Source: a virus
IMG/VR virus record: IMGVR_UViG_3300006750_001966
Span: 1-27,808 of that record
DNA: 27,808 bases
Strand: one strand, 5' to 3'
The stretch's first letter is position 1. Each line of letters begins with the position of its first letter. Position numbers and translations under genes: made by a program. This document shows, piece after piece, positions 7,231 to 14,180 of this stretch. The notes under the pieces are model-generated. The model saw only the letters and a list, made by a program, of their open reading frames with translations. It was not told the origin of the DNA and did not search any database.

Positions 7231-8387
7231 TGGCAAAGAAAAAGGTCGTTAGCAAAGCAACGGTTGATTATGATGGAGAAGGGAGTGTCTTAAATGACAT
7301 TTCCCTTCCCCACCAACAATTAGTAGACGAGCTAAATAAAACTCTTGGTGATGTAGCCACGATCATCGGAGTTGGTGAGTCCCCAGCCGAAGTAAAAGAA
7401 TGGCTCTCCACTGGTAGTACTGTTTTGGATATGGTTATCTGTAATAAGACAGATGTTGCTGGTGGTATTCCTGTTGGTAAGTTGGTAGAGATTAGTGGCG
7501 AGGCCGCAACTGGTAAGTCTCTTATTTCGTATATGATTTTGAGAGATTGTTTAGAACGTGGTGGTATTCCTGTATTGATTGATACGGAAAGTTCATGCAA
7601 TTTTGATTTCCTAAGAATGCTTGGTTTGGAACCGGATAAGAATTTGATATACATCCAACCAGATAGTATTGAAGATGTTTTCAAAACAATTGAAACAGTA
7701 ATCAAAAATATCCGTGAACAAAACAAGGATCAATTATGTTGTATCGTTTGGGATAGTATTGCTGCTACGTCAGCAGATATCGAACTACAGAAGGATACTG
7801 GCGATTCTCTAGTTGGTGTTCACGCTCGTTTGATTGGACAGGGATTGAGAAAGGTAATCAGATTGATTGCCAGACAACGTATCTCATTGGTGTTTTTGAA
7901 TCAGTTGAGAACCAAGATCGGTGTAGTATTTGGTGACCCTGACACAACGCCAGGTGGACGAGCTGTCCCGTTTATGGCATCTGTTAGACTTAAGTTGTAT
8001 AGTGCTGGTAAGGTGAAGGCTGGTGAAGATGTAATCGGTGTTGGCATCAAAGCCAAGGTGGCAAAGAATAGAATGGGCCCACCTCATCGCGAAGCAATCT
8101 TGCAGGTATACTTTACTAGAGGTTTGATTGATGAAGAGAGTTGGTTACCTATTCTTTTAGCACATGGTGTTGCCGTTAAAAAGACTGCCCAGTTATCAAC
8201 TATAGAATACGATGGCAAGACACATCAGTTTAAAAATACAAAGTTTGCGACCTATCTTGGTGAACATGAAGAATTAAGAATATATTTACAGAGTAAGGTC
8301 AAAGAAGTTTTGTATGTTGAACCAGACCCACATCGTAGAACAGAAAAAATCGTGTTGGAAGAATTAGCTCCCGGCGAAGACATATAA
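7230..8387 (+). CDS. uvsX: UvsX/RecA-like recombinase
   Basis: 385 residues, matching T4 UvsX (about 390). Walker A GEAATGKS at residues 90-97; Walker B region LCCIVWDSIAAT; then SLVFLNQLRTKIGVVFGDPD and TPGGRAVPFMASVRLKL, the RecA/UvsX L2-like and core strand segments. The C-terminal part after about residue 290 is divergent. It forms filaments on single-stranded DNA, carries out strand exchange and would drive recombination-dependent replication with the gp32-like protein encoded immediately upstream. An N-terminal segment of about 55 residues precedes the core. Confidence 0.92.
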   Translation: MAKKKVVSKATVDYDGEGSVLNDISLPHQQLVDELNKTLGDVATIIGVGESPAEVKEWLSTGSTVLDMVICNKTDVAGGIPVGKLVEISGEAATGKSLISYMILRDCLERGGIPVLIDTESSCNFDFLRMLGLEPDKNLIYIQPDSIEDVFKTIETVIKNIREQNKDQLCCIVWDSIAATSADIELQKDTGDSLVGVHARLIGQGLRKVIRLIARQRISLVFLNQLRTKIGVVFGDPDTTPGGRAVPFMASVRLKLYSAGKVKAGEDVIGVGIKAKVAKNRMGPPHREAILQVYFTRGLIDEESWLPILLAHGVAVKKTAQLSTIEYDGKTHQFKNTKFATYLGEHEELRIYLQSKVKEVLYVEPDPHRRTEKIVLEELAPGEDI

Positions 8388-8402
8388 CAAAAGGAAATAA
8401 TT

Positions 8403-8588
8403 ATGGGACTTAAAGCGAAGTTGAAATCAGCATTTTTAAGAGATAAGATCGACACATCAACCTTTGTGGTAAGTGTTGGTTTGTTAGTTGCAGGGACTCA
8501 AGGCTGCATTGATATTACTCAGTGGTTTGCTGGTTTTCTTGTATTAAGTATCGTTGGTTTCTTTGGACGTAATTTTAGAGATCAATAA
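8403..8588 (+). CDS. Small membrane protein
   Basis: 61 residues. A short basic N-terminus (MGLKAKLKSAFLRDK) is followed by hydrophobic stretches FVVSVGLLVAG and FAGFLVLSIVGFF, giving one long or two short membrane helices, and a charged tail (GRNFRDQ). The start is set by AAGGA upstream. No family is recognised; small phage inner-membrane proteins of this sort can affect lysis timing or superinfection, but there is no direct support here. It is the last gene before the structured region at 8592-8762. Confidence 0.7.
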   Translation: MGLKAKLKSAFLRDKIDTSTFVVSVGLLVAGTQGCIDITQWFAGFLVLSIVGFFGRNFRDQ

Positions 8589-8591
8589 TAA

Positions 8592-8762
8592 ATCTGGTGT
8601 AGTCCTTTGGTCGCATTAGGACGAGGGAAGCGTATCGGATACGACAATGTTGTCATTCTCACTGACGGGACAATGGCAACACCTTCCAGCTGAAGGCTAA
8701 TTGATTACGGCCGACAAACCGCGTCAGGGACCGGTAACGTAGATTAGTAACAGCTCATTGAA
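8592..8762 (+). ncRNA. Candidate structured RNA or structured 5' leader
   Basis: A 171-base gap with no convincing gene, about 49% G+C (84 of 170 bases from 8591), clearly richer than its AT-rich surroundings. It contains several hairpins: GTCCT/AGGAC (8602-8606 with 8618-8622), CGTAT/ATACG (8631-8643), TGTTGTCATT with AATGGCAACA (8648-8657 with 8672-8681, ten pairs including one wobble), and CCTTC/GAAGG (8682-8686 with 8692-8696). GACAA occurs twice (8643-8647 and 8669-8673), each able to pair with TTGTC at 8650-8654, so alternative folds are possible. It could be a stable RNA or a leader controlling the HTH/HAD genes. I do not recognise a known RNA family. Confidence 0.45.
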
Positions 8763-8942
8763 ATGGAAGGAAGTCAGCGACATTCGATTGTGGAGCGCTT
8801 GAAGGGAATTATTACTGATATTGTAGATGATGATTTAGTAGTTATGAGAAAACAAGGTAAAAGTTGGAGAGAGATAGGACGTATCACAAATATTCCATTC
8901 ACGACAGTGAGAAGAAGAGTTAATGAAAAGATTTGTATTTGA
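8763..8942 (+). CDS. Small helix-turn-helix protein overlapping the HAD gene
   Basis: A 59-residue frame. Its C-terminal half reads GKSWREIGRITNIPFTTVR, a good helix-turn-helix (helix, tight turn, recognition helix) of the resolvase/sigma-like type. The first 28 residues are helical and acidic. It overlaps the start of the HAD gene by 20 bases in another frame. No strong Shine-Dalgarno precedes the ATG at 8763; an internal ATG at 8842 would give a minimal HTH peptide. A very similar mini-HTH frame lies before the polymerase gene at 18727, which raises confidence that both are real. It may be a DNA-binding regulator. Confidence 0.5.
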   Translation: MEGSQRHSIVERLKGIITDIVDDDLVVMRKQGKSWREIGRITNIPFTTVRRRVNEKICI

Positions 8943-9255
8943 CCTTGATGGGACTTTGGTGAAAACAATGGGTAATGATTACAGAAGCTCAGTACCAATT
9001 TGGAAAGCTATTGCTAAGGTGAATGCTCTTTTCGATGCTGGTCATTGGATTATTATTGATACTGCCCGTGGTGGTACTTCCGGTATTAATTGGAAAGAGT
9101 TTACTGCCAAACAATTAGAAGAGTTTGGAATACAGTATCACGAATTGATCGTTGGTTCTAAACTATCCGCTGATTACTTTATTGACGATAAAGGTATCAA
9201 CGTTCAAGATTGGTTGGAAAACGAAGAAGAAGCATTAGCAAAAGTAGTTACGTAA
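8923..9255 (+). CDS. Small HAD-superfamily phosphatase
   Basis: 110 residues, a minimal HAD fold without a large cap domain. Motif I is FDLDGT (Asp7 nucleophile, Asp9 acid/base), motif II is the Thr in IIDTARGG, and motif III/IV is a Lys near residue 80 followed by YFIDDKG (acidic pair binding magnesium). It would dephosphorylate a small molecule, possibly a sugar phosphate or nucleotide, or a nucleic acid end. A link to the missing heptose-bisphosphate phosphatase step of the left block is conceivable but not shown. The start at 8923 lies inside the preceding HTH frame. Confidence 0.82.
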   Translation: MKRFVFDLDGTLVKTMGNDYRSSVPIWKAIAKVNALFDAGHWIIIDTARGGTSGINWKEFTAKQLEEFGIQYHELIVGSKLSADYFIDDKGINVQDWLENEEEALAKVVT

Positions 9256-9260
9256 CGACA

Positions 9261-9334
9261 GCGGATGAAACTTATTTGGTAAAGCACTTGATTTTCAATC
9301 AAGATTCTTATGGGTTCGATTCCTATTATCCACT
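9261..9334 (+). tRNA. tRNA-Glu-like gene, anticodon TTC
   Basis: A cloverleaf can be drawn. The anticodon arm is CTTGA-TTTTCAA-TCAAG (9287-9303) with anticodon TTC. The T arm is ATGGG-TTCGATT-CCTAT (9310-9326). The D loop ATTTGGTA has the conserved GG and sits on CTT/AAG. The acceptor is GCGGATG with TATCCAC (9261-9267 with 9327-9333). Irregularities: a C-A mismatch in the acceptor, an A-C at the first D-stem pair, A in place of the near-universal T8, a six-base variable loop, and no encoded CCA. So it may be a degenerate or unusual tRNA. The downstream promoter starts 12 bases later. Confidence 0.55.
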
Positions 9335-9345
9335 CTATTTAATGC

Positions 9346-9374
9346 TTGACAAACCCCCTTAAATGTGGTATATT
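9346..9374 (+). promoter_or_regulatory. Promoter P2, same family as P1
   Basis: TTGACA (9346-9351), spacer AACCCCCTTAAATGTGG (17 bases), TATATT (9369-9374). It shares the upstream GC, the CC and AAATGT spacer positions and the downstream ATA with the other three copies. The expected start of transcription coincides with the ATG at 9381. Confidence 0.88.
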
Positions 9375-9380
9375 ATATAT

Positions 9381-9479
9381 ATGAAACAACACAACTCTGA
9401 CCACTACAAGATGATACTTATCGGCACGATTTTGTTTTATATGTGCCTTGCCATAGGTGTCAACCTAATCATTCAGTGA
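9381..9479 (+). CDS. 32-residue membrane peptide directly after promoter P2
   Basis: A 32-codon frame beginning seven bases after the -10 box, so the mRNA would be leaderless. It has a polar N-terminus (MKQHNSDHYK) and one hydrophobic helix (MILIGTILFYMCLAIGVNLI). It ends inside the Shine-Dalgarno area of the next gene (TGAGGAAG), consistent with coupling. No family is recognised. The membrane-like composition and the tight fit between promoter and next gene support a real gene, but it is very short. Confidence 0.5.
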   Translation: MKQHNSDHYKMILIGTILFYMCLAIGVNLIIQ

Positions 9480-9486
9480 GGAAGTA

Positions 9487-9978
9487 ATGCCCCGCGAAAA
9501 GGTTTCAACTCGTAAGAAAACAACACCCCGCAAGAAAGCTGCACCCCGCATTAAAACTCAAGAAACTTTTGAGGAACAGGTAAAGGGAGAATTACAATCT
9601 ACTTCTGGTACACCTGTAGCATCTAGACTTAAAAGGAAGAACAAGAAAGACACTTCTCTTCTTGATGATCCACCTAAAAAAATCAAACCGAAGAAGAAGG
9701 AACCGGCACTACCACGGCCCGAACATTTCTCAAGAGTTTCAGAACTAGATGAAATCAAGTTTGATGAAAAGAAGTTTGTTCTACGGGAATTGTCAAAGAC
9801 ATTGAAGAAGGGTGGCAATGGTGCTTACATTGCTTCGATCTTATATCGTAACATGATTGACTATCTCAAACGTGAACATTTCTATTTGGGTAATGTAGAA
9901 GGTGCTGATAAGACCAAGATCAAGCAAGCACTACAAAAAGATCTAGCTTATGTTAAGACATTGTTGAGGTCTGTCTAA
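9487..9978 (+). CDS. Basic-tailed hypothetical protein
   Basis: 163 residues. The first 80 are low-complexity and very basic with TRKK, TPRKK and KKIKPKKKEP repeats interrupted by a short acidic stretch; the last 80 form a compact helical region (FVLRELSKTLKKGGNGAYIA to VKTLLRSV). The tail is histone-like and probably binds DNA or RNA; no family is recognised. The start is fixed by AGGAAG just upstream. Its stop overlaps the next start by one base. Confidence 0.68.
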   Translation: MPREKVSTRKKTTPRKKAAPRIKTQETFEEQVKGELQSTSGTPVASRLKRKNKKDTSLLDDPPKKIKPKKKEPALPRPEHFSRVSELDEIKFDEKKFVLRELSKTLKKGGNGAYIASILYRNMIDYLKREHFYLGNVEGADKTKIKQALQKDLAYVKTLLRSV

Positions 9979-10265
9979 TGGAATATGATTTAGAATCTAA
10001 TCTTAATCCTGAGTTTACTGATGCGATGAAAATCAAAATCGAAACGGTAAGAGGGTGTATTGAAGTTATTGAGAGTGAATGTAAAATAAAGTTACAGGCA
10101 TTAGAATTAATGAAAGAAGATAGCGATGTAAGAGAGTTGACATTGATACATTATAAAGATGCTATTGAGGCATATTCAAAATCATTGACCACTCTTCTAC
10201 AGAAAGTAATTGACGATTATTCGGACCCAAAAAATGACGACACTCCGCCGGATTTAACGATTTGA
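9978..10265 (+). CDS. Hypothetical helical protein
   Basis: 95 residues, almost wholly predicted helix with regular hydrophobic spacing (IETVRGCIEVIESECKIKL and following), probably a coiled-coil or four-helix oligomer. The C-terminal tail is acidic and proline-containing (DPKNDDTPPD). No family is recognised. It shares an A with the preceding stop (TAATG), placing it in the same translation unit. The 55 bases after it hold only a weak lead to the next gene. Confidence 0.62.
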   Translation: MEYDLESNLNPEFTDAMKIKIETVRGCIEVIESECKIKLQALELMKEDSDVRELTLIHYKDAIEAYSKSLTTLLQKVIDDYSDPKNDDTPPDLTI

Positions 10266-10320
10266 AATATATATTCCCAACAGTGTTTTTTGGAATTGAT
10301 AGGGTCATATTTAGATTACG

Positions 10321-10923
10321 ATGACAAGAATGACAACCAAGAATTATCTTCATAGAATACTATATTTTTTCTCAAGACAAGCTAAAAACTTCTTAGTATT
10401 GTGTCTTGTTATGTTGTGTTTACATCTGTATCATAAAGACATTGTTAGCAAAAGAAGTTGGGGTAATTGCACTAAATCGGCTAGTGGAATGTTTTATGAA
10501 CTTGTTATGGAAATGAATACTACAACAATTTTGAGATTAGAGGTTGAGCGACTTAAGAAACGGTTAGAACTATTAACAGCGACAAGAGTCAAGGTCACGA
10601 TGTATCACCCTGTTTCTAAACAGACCGACAGCACACCAAACATTACAGCTGACGGCACGATCATAAAGATAGATCAGGCAAGTTCATATAGGTATGTAGC
10701 AGTCAGTAGAGATTTGTTGAAGTCGAACGGTGGACATTTGAACTACGGTGACTACGTTGTGTTACAAGGGACTGGCAAGAAAGATGGTTTGTATCAAGTG
10801 AGAGACACAATGGCTCCACGATGGACAAATCGAATTGATATATTAGAGTCTCCATCTGTAGCACCATATAAATTTGAGGAAGCAATGTTGGTGTATGTAA
10901 ATGATATAGTAACTGAAAATTAA
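10321..10923 (+). CDS. Membrane-anchored 3D-domain (double-psi barrel) protein
   Basis: 200 residues. Residues about 22-38 (AKNFLVLCLVMLCLHLY) form a membrane helix after a basic N-terminus, a type II signal anchor. A helical stalk (ILRLEVERLKKRLELL) follows. The C-terminal 110 residues fit the 3D domain found in MltA-like lytic transglycosylases and cell-wall proteins: VTMYHP, NITADGT, VAVSRDLL, YGDYVVLQGTGKKDG and WTNRIDI, including the conserved Asp residues. The domain would face the periplasm and could cleave or bind peptidoglycan. That suits lysis or envelope remodelling, although the gene sits among replication genes. The start is either 10321 or 10330; neither has a strong ribosome site. 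Confidence 0.72.
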   Translation: MTRMTTKNYLHRILYFFSRQAKNFLVLCLVMLCLHLYHKDIVSKRSWGNCTKSASGMFYELVMEMNTTTILRLEVERLKKRLELLTATRVKVTMYHPVSKQTDSTPNITADGTIIKIDQASSYRYVAVSRDLLKSNGGHLNYGDYVVLQGTGKKDGLYQVRDTMAPRWTNRIDILESPSVAPYKFEEAMLVYVNDIVTEN

Positions 10924-10938
10924 ATAGGATAAAGGTTT

Positions 10939-11943
10939 ATGAAAGAAACTGTTTTAATAATTGACATGTTGAATATGTATGTTAGAAACTTCTCGGCCTT
11001 TGCCATTACAAATGACAATGGCGATTTGGTTTCTGGTATCTATGGGAGTCTAGCGTCGATTAGATCATCTATAGAAAAGCACAAGCCTGACCATGTAGTT
11101 ATTGCGTGGGAAGGTGAACAATCCGCAGAACGTCGTCGTAAGACACTATCGTCGTACAAAGAGGGTCGCAAGTTTACTGGTCTAAACAGAAAGTATTTTG
11201 AATACTCTGAAGAAGATGAGAGGGATAGTTTTATACGACAACTGTTGCTTCTTAAAGATTGTTTGGACAACCTACCAGTAACTCAATTAGCAATCAAGTA
11301 TTTAGAAGCTGATGATGTGATTGCCTATCTATGTAAGAAGGTTTTGAAAGATAAGTATGAAAAAATTATCGTTTCAAATGATAAGGATTACTACCAACTA
11401 GTAGACAAGACCACCACCATTTTTAGACCCGTTAAGACAAAAGAGAATCCAACGGGCGAGTATGTTAACTATGAATGGATGATGCAAAATGAGAAGTGTT
11501 ACCCACACAATTATATTCTTGTGAAGGCATTGGTTGGTTGTACGTCCGATAAGATTTTAGGTATTAGTGGTGTTGGTGAGAAGAGTGTTAAGAGAGACTT
11601 CCCTTTCCTGCACGAAGAGACTGAATACGATGTAGATTCAGTCATTGATTTCTCAAAGAAGAATGTCAAGAAGAATAAGAAGTACCAAAAGTATATCGAC
11701 CATGAATCCCTACTCAGAGATAATCAAACTCTCGTCCAACTAGTGGCCCCCGATATAAGTTTGAAGTCGGTAGATACAATTTATAATATCGTAGCAAAAG
11801 GAGAACCAAAGTTTAATCCATACAAGTTTCGTCTTAAGTTAATGTCCGAAGGAATCTCACCCTCTAACATAGACAACTGGATTGGATCGTTTGCAACAAT
11901 TAAACAAACAAGGATGTTACTAAGTGACGGAGAACAAGCATGA
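10939..11943 (+). CDS. rnh: T4 RNase H-like 5'-3' exonuclease (FEN/PIN family)
   Basis: 334 residues; T4 RNase H has 305. LIIDMLNMYVRNF near the N-terminus carries the first metal-binding Asp. ERRRKTLSSYKEGR is the positively charged arch-type segment, YLEADDVIAYLC and VSNDKDYYQLV hold the central acidic cluster, and GISGVGEKSVKR is the helix-3-turn DNA-binding motif after the last Asp (TSDKI). It would remove RNA primers and 5' flaps during lagging-strand synthesis. It overlaps the replicative helicase gene by four bases (ATGA), a sensible pairing. Start: ATG with AAAGG upstream. Confidence 0.88.
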   Translation: MKETVLIIDMLNMYVRNFSAFAITNDNGDLVSGIYGSLASIRSSIEKHKPDHVVIAWEGEQSAERRRKTLSSYKEGRKFTGLNRKYFEYSEEDERDSFIRQLLLLKDCLDNLPVTQLAIKYLEADDVIAYLCKKVLKDKYEKIIVSNDKDYYQLVDKTTTIFRPVKTKENPTGEYVNYEWMMQNEKCYPHNYILVKALVGCTSDKILGISGVGEKSVKRDFPFLHEETEYDVDSVIDFSKKNVKKNKKYQKYIDHESLLRDNQTLVQLVAPDISLKSVDTIYNIVAKGEPKFNPYKFRLKLMSEGISPSNIDNWIGSFATIKQTRMLLSDGEQA

Positions 11944-13301
11944 CGAATGCTGATAATTTTAGTGTTTTTGGATCGAAGGAATTTCAAAATCGAGTTTTGC
12001 AAGGAACGATAACCGATAAGATTTTCTTTGAAAAGATTTTTGAAATTTTGAAAGAAGATTACTTCGTATCCGATGCACATAAGGTTTTGTGGATAGAGAT
12101 AAGGAAACTCTTTAACAAGTATGATTCGCCTCCAACATATGAAATGTTGAGGTTAGAGATTTCCCACTATCCAGAGAGTGACCAGAAAGATGCTACTATT
12201 GAGGTCTTAAAAGATATTGAAAAGAAAGTCAATCGAACAGAAATCGAACACGCTAAGGAAACAGCGTTTGAGTTTTGTAAGAATCAATCAATGAAGAATG
12301 CCATTCTTAAGTCAGTCGAATTGCTTAAGGATGGAAAGTTTGAAGAAATCCAAAAGACCATTGAGGATTCTTTGAAGATCACTACGGAACAAGATATTGG
12401 TCATAAGTATTTTGAGTCTCTAAAATCTAGATCTACAGCAAACCATAGACCTAATGCTTGTCCCACAGGATTTGATGCTCTTGATCATCTTGATGTATTG
12501 GATGGTGGGCTAGCTGGTGGCGAGTTAGGTGTTGTAATGGCTCCCACGGGCGTTGGTAAGAGTTTCCTGTTGGTTAACTTTGGTTATGGTGCTCTTGCCG
12601 CTGGTAAGAATGTGATTCATTATACGTTTGAGTTAAGTGAGAATAATATTGGCACACGTTATGATAGTCGTATCACGAAGGTACCGATCAAACAGGTCGT
12701 TTCCAGACTAGGAGAAGTAGAGAAAAAGTTAGCTTCATTCAGTGGCGGAAAACTTATTATCAAAGAGTATCCAACGAAGATCGCAACGGTGAACACTATC
12801 AAGTTTCATATGGGTAGACTTATTTCTTCGGGGTTTGAACCAGACCTAATCATCATTGACTATGGTGATCTTATGAGAAGTCGTAAGGGTTATGAACAAA
12901 AGAGATATGAACTTGAAAGTATCTATGAAGATTTGCGTGGTTTCGCTATGGAAACACGTTTGCCTATCTGGACTGCTACACAGTCTAACAGAGAAGGTTT
13001 CAACGACGATATTATCACAATTGATAAGGTGGGTGAGGCAATTAGTAAGGTTCACGTATCTGACTTCTTCGCTACATTCTCACAAAGGAAGTTTCATATT
13101 GGTAAGAACCGTGCCGGTAAAGCTGGTGTCAACTTTGACATTGATATTGATTATGCTAGAAGTATGATTACTTTGGAACAAGGTAATGCCACACACGGTG
13201 GTATATCTGTCGGAAGCCGCGTCGATCAAATTTTGAATGCACCAGATAAGTTGAGAAATGTTTATGACGAATACAGAGATAAGAAGGATTATGTAACATG
13301 A
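11940..13301 (+). CDS. 41: gp41/DnaB-family replicative helicase
   Basis: 453 residues, close to T4 gp41 (475). The N-terminal 170 residues are helical, as in the DnaB primase-binding domain. The RecA-like core has Walker A APTGVGKS at residues 201-208, HYTFELSENNIGTR (the conserved 'E' helix), Walker B LIIIDYGDL, LPIWTATQSNREGF (sensor), and GEAISKVHVSDFF near the arginine finger. It forms a hexamer that unwinds DNA 5' to 3' on the lagging strand. No separate primase or helicase loader gene was recognised in the window. It follows the exonuclease and precedes small unknown genes, all coupled by ATGA/TAATG overlaps. Confidence 0.92.
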   Translation: MTNADNFSVFGSKEFQNRVLQGTITDKIFFEKIFEILKEDYFVSDAHKVLWIEIRKLFNKYDSPPTYEMLRLEISHYPESDQKDATIEVLKDIEKKVNRTEIEHAKETAFEFCKNQSMKNAILKSVELLKDGKFEEIQKTIEDSLKITTEQDIGHKYFESLKSRSTANHRPNACPTGFDALDHLDVLDGGLAGGELGVVMAPTGVGKSFLLVNFGYGALAAGKNVIHYTFELSENNIGTRYDSRITKVPIKQVVSRLGEVEKKLASFSGGKLIIKEYPTKIATVNTIKFHMGRLISSGFEPDLIIIDYGDLMRSRKGYEQKRYELESIYEDLRGFAMETRLPIWTATQSNREGFNDDIITIDKVGEAISKVHVSDFFATFSQRKFHIGKNRAGKAGVNFDIDIDYARSMITLEQGNATHGGISVGSRVDQILNAPDKLRNVYDEYRDKKDYVT

Positions 13302-13546
13302 TAGAAAAATTTACGATTATGAGAACCCGTCGATGGGGTAACTCTCATACAGAAGTTTCAACAGCAATGGTTTTGATGAGAAACAAACACTCAGCAGATG
13401 ATGCCAGAATCATGGCAAACAGAATGCTTGAGCAAGAAGTGATGGGAACAAATGTTGAGATTGAGTTTGAAGTTTTACACGCTAAAGAAAACGGTAACGT
13501 TGATGTGATCCATCATGCTGAGAGAAAAGGTACGAAGAGTCTGTAA
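13298..13546 (+). CDS. Hypothetical protein
   Basis: 82 residues, soluble, with a likely beta strand (KFTIMRTRRWG), an Ala/Met-rich helix (SADDARIMANRMLEQEV) and a second strand (VEIEFEVLHA). No family is recognised. It begins within the ATGA overlap at the helicase stop and ends by sharing a base with the next start, so it is embedded in the replication operon. Confidence 0.65.
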   Translation: MIEKFTIMRTRRWGNSHTEVSTAMVLMRNKHSADDARIMANRMLEQEVMGTNVEIEFEVLHAKENGNVDVIHHAERKGTKSL

Positions 13547-13788
13547 TGCCAACGTACACTTTTAGTTGTGCGACATGTGAAAATGGTTTTGACCAAGCAC
13601 TCACCTTTAAGGAATATGATAGATTTAAGAATGAGGGTGAGGATCAATTGAAAGTTAAGTGCCCTAAGTGTCGTGAGTATTATGCTGTTGTAAGAACGTA
13701 TGAAAGCGCTCCCGGTGTTCACTTCGGCAAAGGTTTTTTCAAAGACGGTTATGAATCCGCTAAAAACGTAATAAAGAAAGAAGAGTAA
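13546..13788 (+). CDS. FmdB-like zinc-ribbon protein
   Basis: 80 residues. The MPTYTFSCATC start and CPKC (Cys8, Cys11, Cys39, Cys42) match the FmdB/CxxC_CxxC_SSSS zinc-ribbon family, whose members begin MPxYxYxCxxC and end with a GxGFY-like segment; here that segment is FGKGFFKDGYES. Bacterial members are named as putative regulators, but their function is poorly known. It starts in a one-base overlap with the preceding gene. Confidence 0.78.
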   Translation: MPTYTFSCATCENGFDQALTFKEYDRFKNEGEDQLKVKCPKCREYYAVVRTYESAPGVHFGKGFFKDGYESAKNVIKKEE

Positions 13789-14180
13789 TGGTTATTCAAG
13801 AATGGAAGTTTAATCAAGACGAGTTTGAAACCCAGCTACACGTATCTTATAATGTGTGTTTAGAAAAACTTTTAAATGATGACATTATAGATCAGTATCA
13901 ATTTGAAGAGGCATATCGTTATGCTCCTAGAGTTTTGGTTGCTGATACTCTTGTCGGTTGGTTGAAGAAGAAGTTGTTTCCTGAAGAAAATACTGCTGGC
14001 AAAGGTAAACATATCTGTGTTAGGTTGTATGATACATATGAAGAAGATGTTGAGGATGAAGGTGACGCAGCAATCCACGACGGCCCAGAAGAAGATTTTG
14101 TATCTCTCTTCAGAGAAGAAAACCTTAGTGGTGATATTAAGTTGGGTGAAACAAATAATGAAAATAGTTCTGGCATTTAA
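13788..14180 (+). CDS. Hypothetical acidic protein
   Basis: 130 residues. Residues 1-65 look like a compact helical domain (YNVCLEKLLNDDIIDQY and DTLVGWLKKKLFP). From about residue 80 the chain is strongly acidic (YEEDVEDEGDAA, GPEEDF) and probably disordered. No motif is recognised. Overlaps of one base on each side bind it to the FmdB-like and FkbM genes. Confidence 0.65.
   Translation: MVIQEWKFNQDEFETQLHVSYNVCLEKLLNDDIIDQYQFEEAYRYAPRVLVADTLVGWLKKKLFPEENTAGKGKHICVRLYDTYEEDVEDEGDAAIHDGPEEDFVSLFREENLSGDIKLGETNNENSSGI

Noticed and set aside
7268-7726. Long minus-strand open frames within the recombinase, reductase and other genes.
   Set aside because: They lie wholly within well-supported + strand genes and encode Ser/Ile/Leu-rich sequences typical of antisense shadows, with no recognised motifs.
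8607-8693. A short open frame through the GC-rich non-coding segment (reads GRGKRIGYDNVVILTDGT in part).
   Set aside because: It has only a TTG start, no ribosome site, is under 30 codons, and coincides with strong hairpins, so a structured RNA explains the segment better.
9247-9256. Perfect palindrome GTTACGTAAC at the end of the HAD gene.
   Set aside because: It is ten bases long, includes the stop codon and occurs once; chance is sufficient explanation.
12892-13167. A 91-codon + strand frame inside the helicase gene.
   Set aside because: The helicase frame carries conserved Walker B and sensor motifs across the same bases; the alternative frame has no motif or ribosome site.
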